From: Glandiceps talaboti
Lineage: Eukaryota > Hemichordata > Enteropneusta > Spengelidae
Assembly: GCF_964340395.1 (NCBI RefSeq)
Contig: NC_135570.1
Location: 9,761,322-9,825,321 of the forward strand
Reading direction: 5' to 3'
DNA: 64,000 nt
Under the pieces are notes generated by a model. That model was not told the DNA's origin. It searched no databases and saw only the letters and a program-made list of their open reading frames with translations. Position 1 is the first letter of the stretch, and each line of letters begins with the position of its first letter. The position numbers and the translations under genes are program-made. Shown here one piece after another: positions 41,149 to 53,712 of this stretch.

Positions 41149-44100
41149 GTGTGAAATATGGGTATACCATCCCAAGGGGTGGTCTATTACTTAGTACACT
41201 ATCCAAGGGCCCTTAGGCTTTGTGTGGTGTTTATAATTAGTTGAGGACAATGAGACATTTACAACAATGTCGTTGCCGCCGCCGCCGCCGCCACCCCCAC
41301 CACCACCACCACCACCACCATCAACAGCAGCAGTAGCTAACTGATGTTGTTGTAAACATTGAGATGGGGAAATTGGCATTTATAGCTTGTACTGTTAATA
41401 ATAATAAAATATCGCTGCATACACTCTCCAATCTGAGGGCATCATTCCAAAGGTTTCCTGTCTACCCTTGGTCTTTGTATGATGGTTGTAATAAGTTGTT
41501 GACTCAGACAACATATAACGATGTCCTTACCATCAGCAGTAGTAGCTAATTGGTGTTGTTGTAACATTGCTGCAAATTCTTTTAATTGATAACTTCTGAT
41601 AATTCTGTCCAGGTACATTTTTTCCATTATACCATAGGCTGGTAACTGCTGACATCTCTCATCCTTGAACAAAGTGGCTAACATACGTGACCTTTGTTGA
41701 CCTATCATAGTAAAGAAATATCATGATAAAGTCAGAGGAGTAAAATATTTGTGCTTTGGATAACTCAACTCTATTAAGATTTACTCTCTCATATCTTATG
41801 ACAGTGGCAATCAAAACTTTGGTTCACTAAGATAGACAAAAACTAAAGCTATCACTGCAACATGTTGATATAAGTGTTGAATGGACATTGGTCTAACTAT
41901 ACCCTCCATAGGGTGGTGTTTCTGATGGCTAGTTTTTCTCAAGTAGACACACACTATCTTGATTACAGGGTGATTATATCAGGACAACAGAGGCACTGCT
42001 ATCCCCTACTTGTGTTATCTACCACATTGAAAAAACAATAGTTTTAGTTTGTGTCTCTCTTACGGAGCCAAAACCTTGGTTGCCACTGTAATAACCTTGT
42101 TTGATACTTAATAGCTGAGTCTAAATTGAAGTAAGCTTATGAGGTAGAAATCTGATATCACCATGACTTTGGCACAACATTTTAAAACTTGCAAGGACAA
42201 TTGTTCCTTTATTGCAAGCCTTGTGAATGGTTTATAAACGTCTTGGAAGTACACACACAGCTTGTTCTGTAATAAATGAATCTCCTACAAGGAACTAAAC
42301 TATGCCTACTCAAGAATGCTGGTATCACTATCAGCCTCTTGTTAGTACAACTTCCCTGCTCTATTGTAGCATATCCATGAAATAAAACTGTGTTCCTACA
42401 TTTTAAGACCTGCTAAATGCATTTATTACAAAACTGTGAGTGGAGGGTTTATGGTACTGTACTACATATAAACAGTTGGTTATGTCAAAAAATCTTCGGA
42501 AAAACACTGTGTAGGGAACATGACTATGAGATATAACTACTACATAGTAAAGTACATTGTAATACATGTAAATGTTACATTGAAACTAGTTACCTCCTGA
42601 TGCTAATATAGTAAAGTACACTGTAATATATGTAAATGGTATGTGGAAGCTAGTCATCTGCTGATGCTAAGAGATTTAACTACTACGTAGTAAAGTACAC
42701 TGTAATACATTTAAATGTTACAATGAAACTACCAATAGTTACCTGCTGATGCTAATATAGTGAAGTACACTGTAATACATTTAAATGTTACAATGAAACT
42801 ACCAATAATTACCTGCTGATGCTAATATTGTACAGTGTAGAGCATGTTTCAGAGCTTCCATACGTTCATCTTCAGCAATGATGGTACGATATGATAACTC
42901 ATTATATCTCTGTGCTGCTTCTATGAACTTCCTACGATAATCCAACACCCTGGCATAACAAACCTGTGGAAGAACCAAACCAAGTCTGATTATGACAACA
43001 GCTTTTATTTACAATACAACAGCCTTTAATATACCAGCCTGTGAAGTAAACATTCTTATCATATATCCCAGTATTGATTCCAATGCAATTCAATGGAGAG
43101 CATGCATATCAAACCCAGGCAATAACTTCCATATCAAGCCCTGACACACTTTGCCCAAATATGGCAAGTGGCACGCTCATCAACATCCATTCGTTCAGTG
43201 ATTTGGCTATGTCAAATTCTTCACAATTTTAATGTTTTTGCAAATAAAGTAAGATGTGATTATATAATTCAAATGATGTTTCCATGCAACTACATGGGGT
43301 ATATGATAAAACCTTTATGGCCTCAGATATGGGTTTTGAGGACGTCGGTAGTACAGCTTACAGGCCCTCCTACAGTCAGGCCATTCCGCCGTGCAACTTC
43401 GGTCTGCAAAACCATATCTGGGTCATAAAGATTATTGTAGTAGAGAAATCATCATTTGTCAAAACTTACACTTCAAATATCAAGTATCAGTAGTTGTTTC
43501 CAATAACACACTCAGTTAAAAGGAGAACATTACTCCAGAAAATAAAGGTATTTTCATAAACTGTGTGTTCTGGAAAGCAATTTCATGATTTCACACCACA
43601 TAAATTTCACTTGATTGCCAAAAACTCCAAACTGAAACCTTTCTTTCATCTCTACTGTTTTAGCAGTGGTAGTGTTGACTCATGGATCTTTACACACATG
43701 AATATGTATCAGATGAACAATGTATACTCATGAGTATTTATCTGAAGGTAATAAGCATGAGTCAAGAGTATCGGTTGTTCATCTAATTCATATGTATGTC
43801 TGCTAAGTCCCATGAGATGAAAAAAGAGATTTCATTTCGGTGTTTCTTGGCTATCGAATGAAATTTATGTGATGTGAAATCATAAAATGACACTTCAGAA
43901 TCCAAAGTTATGAAAATACCTTTTTTCATGGAGTGGCAGTCCCCTGTGACAGTTTATTCCTCAGAAACACCTTTGCAGGTTACATACCTTGTAATGTATA
44001 TGTAACTGTTCATTAGTTGAATCTGCTTGGAGTAATGATGCTCTGTTGATATAGGCCTCAGCCTGAACTGGGTCTTCATCTTCTAAGTATAACCGAGCTA

Positions 44101-47100
44101 TCTTGAGATACGTTTCTAGTTTATAGTCTACAGAATATTGTCTGTTGGAACAAACAAGTTATAAATTACAACTCCCAGAATGTTGAATATCATATCCATG
44201 CAAGTAACACTACGGTGTCAATACCACGGTATGAACAATGCGACCTGGTGTGAATGTGAATGTGAATGTGAATGTGAATGTGAATGTGAATGTGAATGTG
44301 GGTGTATATGCAAAAATAAGAGATGAGCATGCTGTTGTATCCTGAACATCACCTGTCACCACCACAAAAGCAACCATGGTATTAGGAAGATATACAACTC
44401 AGTGTTCACACACCTTGTTGTATATCCCTTTACTCAGTAAGTTATGACTACTTAAAACTACACAAGTATAATGTTGCATCAAGGTTTCTTTACTTCAAGC
44501 TAAAGGGAGTTTCAATATTCTTTACTCAAAATAAGGGGTGGAGTCACAGGAACTTCATATTTCAAAAGAATTAATTATATTGCACTGTTCTCAAGAAATC
44601 ATAGGGTGAGACCTGCTACTCCATAAAGGTGTGGGAAGACCCATAAATGGACAAGTTTGACAGGCTTGTTGACACCAGTAACCATGTAGAATAATACACA
44701 TAGTTTACTTTATTTACTGTCACATTTGATTCTGCAATTCTCTACTTTCAATACCTATTATCAGTTTATCATATCATGATTTGCATTATGCCCATACTTT
44801 TTAATAACATCATGCCCACATGGTCATATCTTGTATTACTGTTATATTAGTAACTAAATATGCATTTTCACAGCAAACTCTGTTTTTGTTGATTAATAGG
44901 AAACTTACTTCTGGCCTGTCTCTAGTGGTATTCCCACAAGAACATTGGCAGCATCCCTCCATCTTTGTTCTCTTTCATAGATCTCAGCTAAATGTTGTCT
45001 CACTGATGCTACCTACGTGTATGAATAGATACAATATATGTGGTCAACAAAAGTTTAGCATGTAAATGTTCCCCTATCTCTTACTATGTAAAGTAAACCT
45101 AGTCTTTATCATTTTGATCCACAACAAACATGTTTTCTTTTGTAACCAGTCTGGGCTAAAGTATTCAACTTTCTTTAGTTCTCTTTTGCTCAACTTTCAA
45201 CTTTGCGAAATTTTAGTTTGTTTTTGCATTTGTATTCTACAGACATCTATATTAACCCTGTTTGGATGCAATAACTTGTGAAAGTTTACTCAAATCATCT
45301 TTGAATGAATGAGACTTACTTGTTCCTCAAATGAAATAACTCTAGGTTGTACTTTGTCCAGTGTGTAATGTGACACTTCCTTTGATGTATCATCCGGTAA
45401 CTTGGCAAGATGATTACAGCAATCAGTCAGTATTTGTCTAGAAATCACTAAGCTTACATTTTCATTGACCACTGCAAAGAGGAAAACATGTATTTACTGT
45501 TAGGATCTTATCTTCTTTGTTTTTTAATATATTAGTCACACAATCTATCACTAAAGAGGGAAGTTGTAGGGAGATATTTGGTAGAAAAGTTGGAACAAGT
45601 AAGATACCTAACAAATAATGTTGATAAAACTGACCATATTACAACCTGCAGAAAAACATTGGTGAGTTTGCTTGCTTGTGGTAAGCAGGAATGAGACAAG
45701 GTTCATGCAAAGACATACAATGTAATTAGTGCCGGTAATTTATCAAAGTTAGTATAAAAACACTGTAGGAACCCAGATCCCATGACTCAGTTCACTGATA
45801 GAACATTACACACTATAACTGTTACTATTACACTATAACTTCCTCACCAGCTTGTAAAATACTTGTCAGTACAAATCTTCTGCAACATACATGTTTGATG
45901 CATGTCTTCATGACTTGAAATCATTTTTTTTCTAGGGCTCAAAATAGCATTAGTTCAGAGCACATAGACTACTAAACATTGTATCTAGACTATCAAATTA
46001 GTAGTAGTTCAGGTCACATAGACTACTAAACATTGTATCTAGACTATCAAATTAGTAGTAGTTCAGGTCACATAGACTACTAAACATTGTATCTAGACTA
46101 ACAAATTAGTAGTAGTTCAGGACACATAGACTACTATACATTGTATCTTGACTACCAAATTAGTAGTAGTTCAGGACACATAGACTACTAAACATTGTAT
46201 CTTGACTACCAAATTAGTAGTAGTCCAGGACACATGGACTACTAAACATTGTATCTAGACTACCAAATTAGCAGTATCGGTAGTCCAGGACACATGGACT
46301 ACTAAACACTGTATCTTGACTACCAAATTAGTAGTAGTCCAGGACACATAGACTACTAAACATTGTATCTAGACTACCAAATTAGCAGTAGTCAAGGACA
46401 CATGGACTACTAAACATTGTATCTAGACTACCAAATTAGCAGTAGTTCAGGACACATAGACTACTAAACATTGTATCTAGACTACCAAATTTATAAGATG
46501 GTAGTCTGTTAGAGCAATAAAAATCAATAGAAAATTGAAGGTGAAACTGTTCACTCAGCTCAATATGACTCCCCAGCATAAATGTTACAAATTTGAGCCA
46601 GATTTTCAATTATTTTGCTAATACCACTTTCTTTTAATGAAATTAAAAATTCATGCGAAAAAGTCATTGACATACATGCTTCAACAAAAGACTTCAATCC
46701 AGCAACAAGAGGCTTGCCCTTCTTCTTGAGTATGTTGTCTAAGATTTTACGATACCTGTAATACAAAAGAGAATGAAAATTATCATCTCCATGGAGATAA
46801 GTCTTTAAATATGAGATCTACAATGGAATTACTTCCCCTGCAACAATTATATATTGTTTTTAACTTTAAAATTTTGATAGTTTTAGATTCTTTGTGAGAA
46901 ATGGGACATATGCATTGTACAATTTGTTCACATACTGTGCAATAATTAAACACAAAACATTTTATCTACTACCGACCCAACAAAACCACATAATGGCTGT
47001 GGTAGAGGGTATCCCTAAATCCTGCCACAGCCATTTATGTAGGCATGACCTGAAGAGGGATACATATACTTCACATTCTTACAATGTATAAATTACATGA

Positions 47101-48349
47101 ATTAGGGTTTTTGATGTTTTTTTTTGCTTGGGGTGAATAAACTTTTTATATACAGTGTATTGTACATTTACCAGAGTTTCACCTTTTTTTAACAAGCATT
47201 GATTGTTAGCAATGGTACAAATACTGGTAACTGAGAATTGCTTGTCTGTTAAAATTAAAATAAATTTCAAATGTAAAAGCATGCATGTTTGAGTTGCAAC
47301 TTGTGATTTCTAATTTCCACAAACTAAGTATTTATTAGCCTGTTAACATTGCGATGTCATTTTGCTTTGCTTTCTCACTAACTGTCATACAGTGAGACAG
47401 AGAAGCAAAATCACAGATTGCGATGTAACCAGACTAAGTTACTAAAATAGTTGGTAAGTATTATAATTTGGCTGATTGTCAATATTTGTCAAATCATTGT
47501 CATACAATTGTTACATTTTTCATGCCCTAACTGCTCATGTACTTCACACTGACAGTCTTCTACCAAAAAAAAGATGTAAATATAAGCATGGGTGTATTCA
47601 CTAATACATCCATGCCTTGCCCACAAACACTTGTTTCCCGGAGATATATAATAAAATAGTTTTGACATATTTGGCTGATAATATGTGAAAGTGGTAAAAT
47701 CACAGGTGTGCCAAATAGGTCAATATTATCAATATTTTATTATATTTTCAAACATATCTCAGGAAACGAGTGTCTGTGGGCTTGCCATATGTTATATTGG
47801 TACAGGGCAAGTGCTTGCTGATGGAGTAATTCAGGACTCGATTATGACGTCACTCCCTTCTCCATATAGTCTCCATGCAAGCAGGACGATTACTATGATA
47901 CCATTATTAGTAATACTAGTATTACACTGGTTTTAGTCTACTGTCTAGGGCTTCATTTTTTACTCACTTATTCACAAATGTGATAATTTGTCACACTATT
48001 ACATATGCGTCACGCATACAGCAAACATATCTCAAAGAGGACGTGTGTTTACACGATAGTCACACATCTAGCACTTCGTAAGCACATATACTATTGAAAA
48101 TCAATGTGAGACAGCAAAGTGAATCCGAAGTTATCAACATCCGGGGACCTTTCGACCGTCTTTCCTGAAGGATCCGGACCCACAATGATGTGTATTTAGT
48201 GATTGTATTTCCTTATACATGCCCGAATCATTAACATGGAGGGAATTCACAAATTCATGTAATAATTTATACACTTACTTGTCGGCAACGTCTTTATGAG
48301 AACCACCAGTACTTGCAAGTGCAGCAAGTTCCTGTTTGATGTCCGCCAT
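39195..48349 (-). CDS. COPS4: COP9 signalosome subunit 4 (10 coding exons)
   Basis: PCI-domain subunit of the COP9 signalosome, which removes NEDD8 from cullin-RING ligases. Coding exons in gene order: 48279-48349, 46676-46755, 45320-45471, 44909-45012, 43988-44141, 42813-42963, 41531-41701, 40566-40681, 39831-39915, 39195-39325 (TGA 39195-39197). They total 1215 nt, 404 aa; human CSN4 is 406 aa. Recognisable runs: [20 protein letters not shown] at the start, [99 protein letters not shown], and the PCI segment [20 protein letters not shown] then [20 protein letters not shown]. The C-terminus is [11 protein letters not shown]. The ATG context AAAATGGCGGAC also resembles a YY1 site. All phases join. 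Confidence 0.96.
40063..40520. mobile_element. Long foldback (inverted-repeat) element in COPS4 intron 8
   Basis: Two arms of about 200 bp: CACTCCAAAAAATAAA...GGAGAGTCATTTCAT pairs with ATGAAGTGATTCTCC...TTTATTTCCTGGAGT. The inner parts ATGAATATTCAT and GACTCCCATGATGCAATG are also inverted. Similar to 43510-43945. Confidence 0.75.
41065..41148. repeat. (GT)n microsatellite
   Basis: Uninterrupted GT dinucleotide run in COPS4 intron 7. Confidence 0.95.
41200..41380 (-). pseudogene. Partial copy of COPS4 exon 7 end with (GGT/GGC)n expansion at the donor
   Basis: On the minus strand the copy reads [14 protein letters not shown] then a run of glycine codons. The real exon reads [13 protein letters not shown] and then its donor GTAAGG. 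Similarity continues into the intron (TGTCGTTG / ATATCGTT...; CTAATTATAAACACCACAC...). The copy lacks a donor at the equivalent place because the GGT there became a (GGT)n/(GGC)n microsatellite (41272-41322). It looks non-functional. Confidence 0.6.
41802..42091. mobile_element. MITE family 4, complete copy in COPS4 intron 6
   Basis: Ends ACAGTGGCAATCAAAACTTTGG and CCAAAACCTTGGTTGCCACTGT are inverted repeats. AAGATAGACAAAAACTAAAGCTAT and ATAGTTTTAGTTTGTGTCTC extend the pairing. About 290 bp, no coding capacity. Confidence 0.8.
42560..42812. repeat. Tandem repeat that copied the COPS4 exon 6 donor
   Basis: About three copies of roughly 70 bp containing TACCTGCTGATGCTAATAT (minus strand: ...ATATTAGCATCAGCAG then GTAACT) plus AGTACACTGTAATACATTTA. 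The real exon 6 boundary is 42813. Equivalent boundaries lie at 42743 and about 42593, with a mutated one near 42657 (ATCTGCTG). Confidence 0.75.
43308..43432. mobile_element. Small foldback element
   Basis: TTTATGGCCTCAGATATGGG-TTTTG pairs with CAAAACCATATCTGGGTCATAAA across a GC-richer centre. It lies in COPS4 intron 5. Confidence 0.55.
43510..43945. mobile_element. Long foldback element in COPS4 intron 5
   Basis: CTCCAGAAAATAAAGGTATTTTCATAA...AAATTTCACTTGAT pairs with ATGAAATTTATGTGATGTGAAATC...TTATGAAAATACC. The central region also folds. Its ends resemble 40063-40520 and a fragment at 39385-39430. Confidence 0.7.
44247..44300. repeat. (GTGAAT)n microsatellite
   Basis: Nine near-perfect hexamer units in COPS4 intron 4. 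Confidence 0.95.
45945..46492. repeat. About 52-bp tandem repeat, ten copies, in COPS4 intron 2
   Basis: Unit: AGTAGTTCAGGACACATAGAC, TACTAAACATTGTATCTAGAC and TACCAAATT split by short variants. The copies are very alike. No frame or splice copy was seen in it. Confidence 0.9.
46756..48278. other. COPS4 intron 1, no gene seen
   Basis: AT-rich. Two short inverted pieces are visible (AAATGGCTGTGGTAG...CTGCCACAGCCATTTATGT near 46990-47040; TTGCTTTGCTTTCTCAC...GTGAGACAGAGAAGCAAAATC near 47360-47415). No exon is supported. Confidence 0.5.
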
Positions 48350-48750
48350 TTTGAGTCTAAGCCTCGTATAAAGTATAATAAATGTATGTACAATAAAGTA
48401 TGTAGTGAATGAAAAGATATCACTTACTGTATTAAAATATATCAAATATATATATGTTAACAACATCAGTACCAATCAAAAAATGAATTCATCAAACATT
48501 ATCAATTACGTTATACTCAATAAATTATCTATATGGACGAGGCTACGTACTTCGCGGAAAGTCAAGGCTTATTATGGGATGGTAATGGTGGGCGCGTGAT
48601 TTTGAACAAATATCTAGCCAGCCGACCCAGAGAGCGAGAAAGATGCACCAAAATGCATCAATTATATATAAAATTGATCAAACACCTGTAAACAATAGGA
48701 CCTAAACTGCCCTGGGACCAAGTTCAGTTGTGATCACTTTAACGGGTCGG
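48350..48750. promoter_or_regulatory. Divergent COPS4 / LIN54 promoter with CDE-CHR-like site
   Basis: Spacer upstream of the COPS4 ATG. It contains an E2F-like TTCGCGGAAA (48551-48560) and GGCGCG (48591-48596), a 4-nt gap, then TTTGAA (48601-48606). A CDE plus a CHR spaced by 4 nt is the classic arrangement in cell-cycle promoters bound by DREAM through LIN54. A possible LIN54 first-exon donor GTGAGT starts at 48750. Confidence 0.5.
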
Positions 48751-51700
48751 TGAGTATTATGGTGGTTTTCTGGTAGTAGAGGGTCAGGAATTTCCACTCA
48801 GATTGTGTATGTATTCTATGCAAGCGAAAAAAGGTCACTGCGTCAAAGACGCGCGGTGTTTAACTTCTTATACCCTATCGTCACTCATTATTTGCGACGG
48901 CGTACGGTCCTTAATCGAGAACACCGTCACTTTTCGTTAACTATGTTTGTATAGCATTAGGTTATATAGTTTTGAAAGGATGTCATCTGTTTCTTTCCCG
49001 GATTTGTATCCGACTTTTAACGTTACAGAAATGGAGGAACGCCTCTTCGAGATCACAGTTCATCAACTTTAAATGATAGTAGAAAAATCATGTGTGTACA
49101 TTATTCAGGTTACTAACATAATCGTGGTGACTTAACAAACCACCCATCGTCCGTATTTGATGCATATCTGACAGAGAAATTGATCAGAGAAAGAGAACCT
49201 TGTTAGTTCCGGCATGTGTGTGTTTCATATGGAAATGAACATTTTCACCGGTGCCAGTGCTTCGGCGCTTTGTCCACGTCGATCATATGTTGGTAAGCAG
49301 TGAATAATATTTTTCACGGCAGTGCACTTGCTATTTTCTTTCTCAGTTCTTTCACGAAAGGGACTTGTTTTATTTCAACTATTATGGCATTGTAATTTTC
49401 TGAGAGGATTCAAGTGTGCGTGCCGTTGTCTTTTTCTATGGACTACATTATGTTTGTTGTCCTCTTTGTTGTGCTATCCGTATCTAAGTATTACATTTTC
49501 TGTTTTTTACTTGTGAGAATAGAAACCCAACCGTGTCATGGTATCCATTAATATAGAAATGCAGACAAAGAAGATTTTTCAGAAGTATACTAACTCATTC
49601 TGTATTCCAGTTTTCAAAACAAGAGTTATGAATAGAATCATTGGAGCTTACTTTAAATAACACTAAAAAGTTAACAATGATTAATCATAATCAATGTAAA
49701 TATAATTTCCAATAATATTATATTTGGAGTAGCTCTTCTATAGCAATAAACATTTCCTTGTTACCAACTAAGGATGTTTTGATGAATAAAGAATGAGGCG
49801 TCATGGTTCATGAAATATTTTAATTTGTGGTAAAAATGTCATTAGAAAACACCTTCAGGTATATCGTCATCCCATACAAAATCCCATAAAAAAATAATCA
49901 TCTTTGAAAGAAATTAAACAATTTCTCCTGCTGTGAAGGTTTACTGTGTATCTGGTATTGAAAAAATTGCTAAATTAAATGCAATAAACATATGCAAAAT
50001 TTTGTGTAAAAGCCACGATTTTGTAACTTTCACCAACTGTGTAAATTGCAGGGAATATAATCCATTTCTATTGTCAGATACAACTGTTCTTGTTTTACTG
50101 AGTAAATAGTATATATTATGACTAAAAATGATATTGATATAATTTGTAAATAAACATGACTTTAGGTCACAGCTTATATAAGTACAAGTTCAACTATAAA
50201 GATGTACAGCATAGGAAGTATACTGTATTTGTAATTCAAAACACTTGTCTGTACAGGAGAACATTTGGGACGTAAGGGGTAAAACAACTTTACAATACTT
50301 TTAACACTTAAAGTTTTTAAGAGAATTACAAAAATATATAGCAAAGTGAACATGCAACAAATCAGATTGGTTTGTAAGCAGAACAAGTATCAGTCCAACT
50401 ACAGACAAACACCAGGTGTTGTGTACGGAAACAGGATTTGAGAGAAATATGGTTGTGGGTACAAAGGAAAACAATGTCCAATTTCCAAAAAAAATATATT
50501 GTTTATTAGAAATTTCTAATAAAGAATAATATATTTTGGAAAATGGAACTTGTTTTCTTTCATACCTAAATCTGATTATAGGTATGTTGTTTACAGGCAT
50601 GGGCAATCCATCAATTAGATTTTGGTTGATCAAGGTATATGTGAATTATCAAGCAGAATTTGAGCTAATATTCTTGTAGACTATTAGCAGGACAAGAGAG
50701 CAAAGTCTAATCCCAGTCTTAAGTAGGTAAATGGATGAGGATTTGGAACTTATTTTGGAATTTTAATTTAAAAAACAATTTTATCATGGTTTCATACTTG
50801 GAAAATAGATGTGAAACAAGATGTCAGTGTTTGTAACTCGATACATTGCAAAAAGCTGAAATATGTGTAAAAAGTTTTTAATTGTGTAAATGACACAAGG
50901 CTCCCCAGTGACTTCAGTTACTCTGACCGAGAGTCCCTTAGCTTGCATCATCGAAATCACCCCTGGCTGCACTGAGGGTGTTGGCATGTCACCATTGTCA
51001 TTCAAAGTTGTCAACGATGAAATGTGACAAATTCATACATAGAAGTCTTATTACTCTGCAGAAATACTAGTTTGATACAATTCAAACTGTTAAAAATGAA
51101 TATGATAGGGTTACATGTAAATATTTAGTACATTGTACATGATGATATACATTGGTACATATTTATATTTACCTATGCATGTAGAGATGTATGTTTATAT
51201 TGTGGGCCGCAAACAAATCTAATACAACTGACTGTTGTTTTGTGTATGCAAGTGTGTAGTTAAAATATTGTGTATACAGGAAGCAATGCATGTGTTCACA
51301 GGTTGAATAAATAAATAAATAAATTGTACTCTTTCAACAGTTCTAGTCTTACCTGTATTCTAGCAGTGTAAATCATTACGTAGTCTTCAGAAAAAGAGAG
51401 CATAGTAGTATAGATATGAAAAGTGTTGTAGTGTTTTGATGACCTAACCCTACAAATTACAATGTACATAGATTTTCCTGGCTGACCTCAAACTTCTAAT
51501 GTAACTTAGGAAAAATCAGCTGTGCTTTTTCTAAGGTTACATATGTATATGGTAAAAATGGCATAATTTTGAGTTTTCAACAAATGATACCATAATATTG
51601 GTGGGAAAACCCAGTAAAATGACAGGTAGACGTTACTTGCTTACCGCCTGTGACAAAGCATTGAAAATTATGGTTGGAAAATGAGTTTTATGTGTGTACA

Positions 51701-53582
51701 TGTATACTGTCCGTCATGGAACTAGACTAGACTTGTACTGGTACTACTAGTTATTAACTGTTCAATCATGCAGTATATATAATAAAGAAAGGCTATCTGT
51801 CAGTGAAATTAATGTAATTATGTTCTGAAATATGTAAGTTTAAATAATGCAATTATGTTCTTAAATGTCGAAGTTTAAATAATGTAATTATGTTCTTAAA
51901 TGTTTAAGTTTAAATAATGTAATTATGTTCTTAAATGTGGAAGTTTAAACAATGTAATTATATTCTGAAATGTTAAGATTTAAATAATGTAATTATGTTC
52001 TTAAATGTTTAAGTTTAAATAATGTAATTATGTTCTTAAATGTTTAAGTTTAAATAATGTAATTATGTTCTTAAATGTGGAAGTTTAAACAATGTAATTA
52101 TATTCTGAAATGTTAAAGTTTAAATAATGTAATTATGTTCTGAAATGTACATATATAAATACCTTTTATTTTGTGTAGCACCAAGTGTTGGTCAACCTGA
52201 AGAGTTTTAGCACAACTTTAATGTATTTCACTGCAAACAATGGAATAATACTTGCACATAATGTGTAGAGAAATGAACGGACAGAGTTGTCTTTGTTCTC
52301 CATGGCTATGTATGATTCATAAACTTTAGAGTAGAAAGGGTGATGTTTGTGTAAAGAAATGAAAGCAAACTACATGTAATGTATTGTAACTTCTACATGT
52401 AGAATGAATAATACTGTTTTCTTAAGTTAATACAATCAGACTACAATTTACAAGGATGGGAGTGGATGTAACTTAAAGAAAATGGTGTTCTTATTTTCTC
52501 AATCACTCCACTGTATGCTTATGGTTGAATACACCCTGAGGCCAGTTTTTACAAAAAAAGATCACTCCAATGTTTGCCATATGAAACATTGCTCCTGGTC
52601 CTTCCTCGGCTGCCCGTAACAAAATCCATTTTTTTTTTGGTAACTAAAGTATCAATGTACAGAAAATTGGATTTTGTCACAAATGTCAAGACAATTTAAG
52701 AACAATATTGGACATTCTAGAAAATAAACTTTATGGCCATTACATGTATATATAACTTTTCTTCATAGGCATGTAAATTATATGCAGATTTTTGCAAATT
52801 GATCACCCTTCCAAGATTATTATTTTTTGAGAACAATACTTTTATAATACTAATAATGTTGATTTCTGATGTACAACAGTTCAGGTTTTCCCCAATGCAT
52901 CATTTGCATGTAATAGTGGGTATGATTACTTGAAAACCAAGGAGATACTTGTAAATATATGAACATAACAGTCTGATCCTGTTATGCAAATTTCAGGTGG
53001 CTCAACTATTGGGGACATTCAGAAAGAGTATTCTAGCATTAGACCCCACGTTGGTAGAGGGTCTATGGTTCTAGCATCTTATAAGGTGACTAAATTGCTG
53101 CATTTCTGTCGTCAGTACACTTGTATCGATGCTGCTATCAATTTATGTATGATTTTTGGTGGTAAACTCCAACAGTAGTTAACTTATTCAACTTTTAAAT
53201 CTTGTTCAGGAACCCTACTGCACTAACATGTGATAAGCCAAGGACTTGGGATTTGTAAGAGATTACACAGATTGTACTGCAGCGTAGTATGTTTGTAAAC
53301 AAAGAAAACGAGAGCACCATATTCGGACATGTGCATTGATTGACCACTGGGCCTGCTTTTTTATGTTACATATATTTACAAAATGTATGTTGTATATTGT
53401 AGTTTACGTGTATGTTATTCCAATCCACTCTCTATTAGGAGCGTTTGTTTATAGACAGATAACTACAAGTTGAACAAAACAAAAGTGTATACATGTTGTG
53501 CAACCATTGAATTACATTTGCTCAGTTATTCATTCATGGAATTCACAGAAGTGTAATCATACTATCTTTGGGTTTTTTCCAG
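48751..53582. other. LIN54 leader intron region
   Basis: No coding exon was found between the promoter and the acceptor TTTTTTCCAG (ending 53582). It holds a MITE family 2 fragment (50730-50900) and the 35-bp tandem repeat (51785-52150). A possible exon at 52997-53083 (acceptor ATTTCAG, donor AAG|GTGACT, open frame GGSTIGDIQKEYSSIRPHVG) has no recognised homology. Confidence 0.4.
51785..52150. repeat. 35-bp AT-rich tandem repeat, about ten copies
   Basis: Unit: TAAATAATGTAATTATGTTC TTAAATGTTTAAGTT. Variants alternate (TCG, TTT, TGG), and an about 140-bp higher-order block appears twice (TGTTTAAG, TGGAAG, TTAAGAT order). It lies in the LIN54 leader intron. Confidence 0.9.
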
Positions 53583-53712
53583 GTGTTCCTTTAGCATCAC
53601 AATTCATCGGTTTATACTGTATACATTGTAGAAGTGTTGATGTTCCATCCATGTTCTATGGATAGACTCACTGGAGAGTAGAGAGCAGAGACATTGGGGG
53701 TACAAATCCAAT

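Noticed and set aside
41191-41379. Poly-glycine protein on the minus strand
   Set aside because: A decayed copy of the COPS4 exon 7 end with a triplet expansion. No intact donor, and not needed for the 404-aa protein.
45945-46492. CRISPR-like or coding 52-bp array
   Set aside because: Simple minisatellite in a COPS4 intron with no unique spacers.
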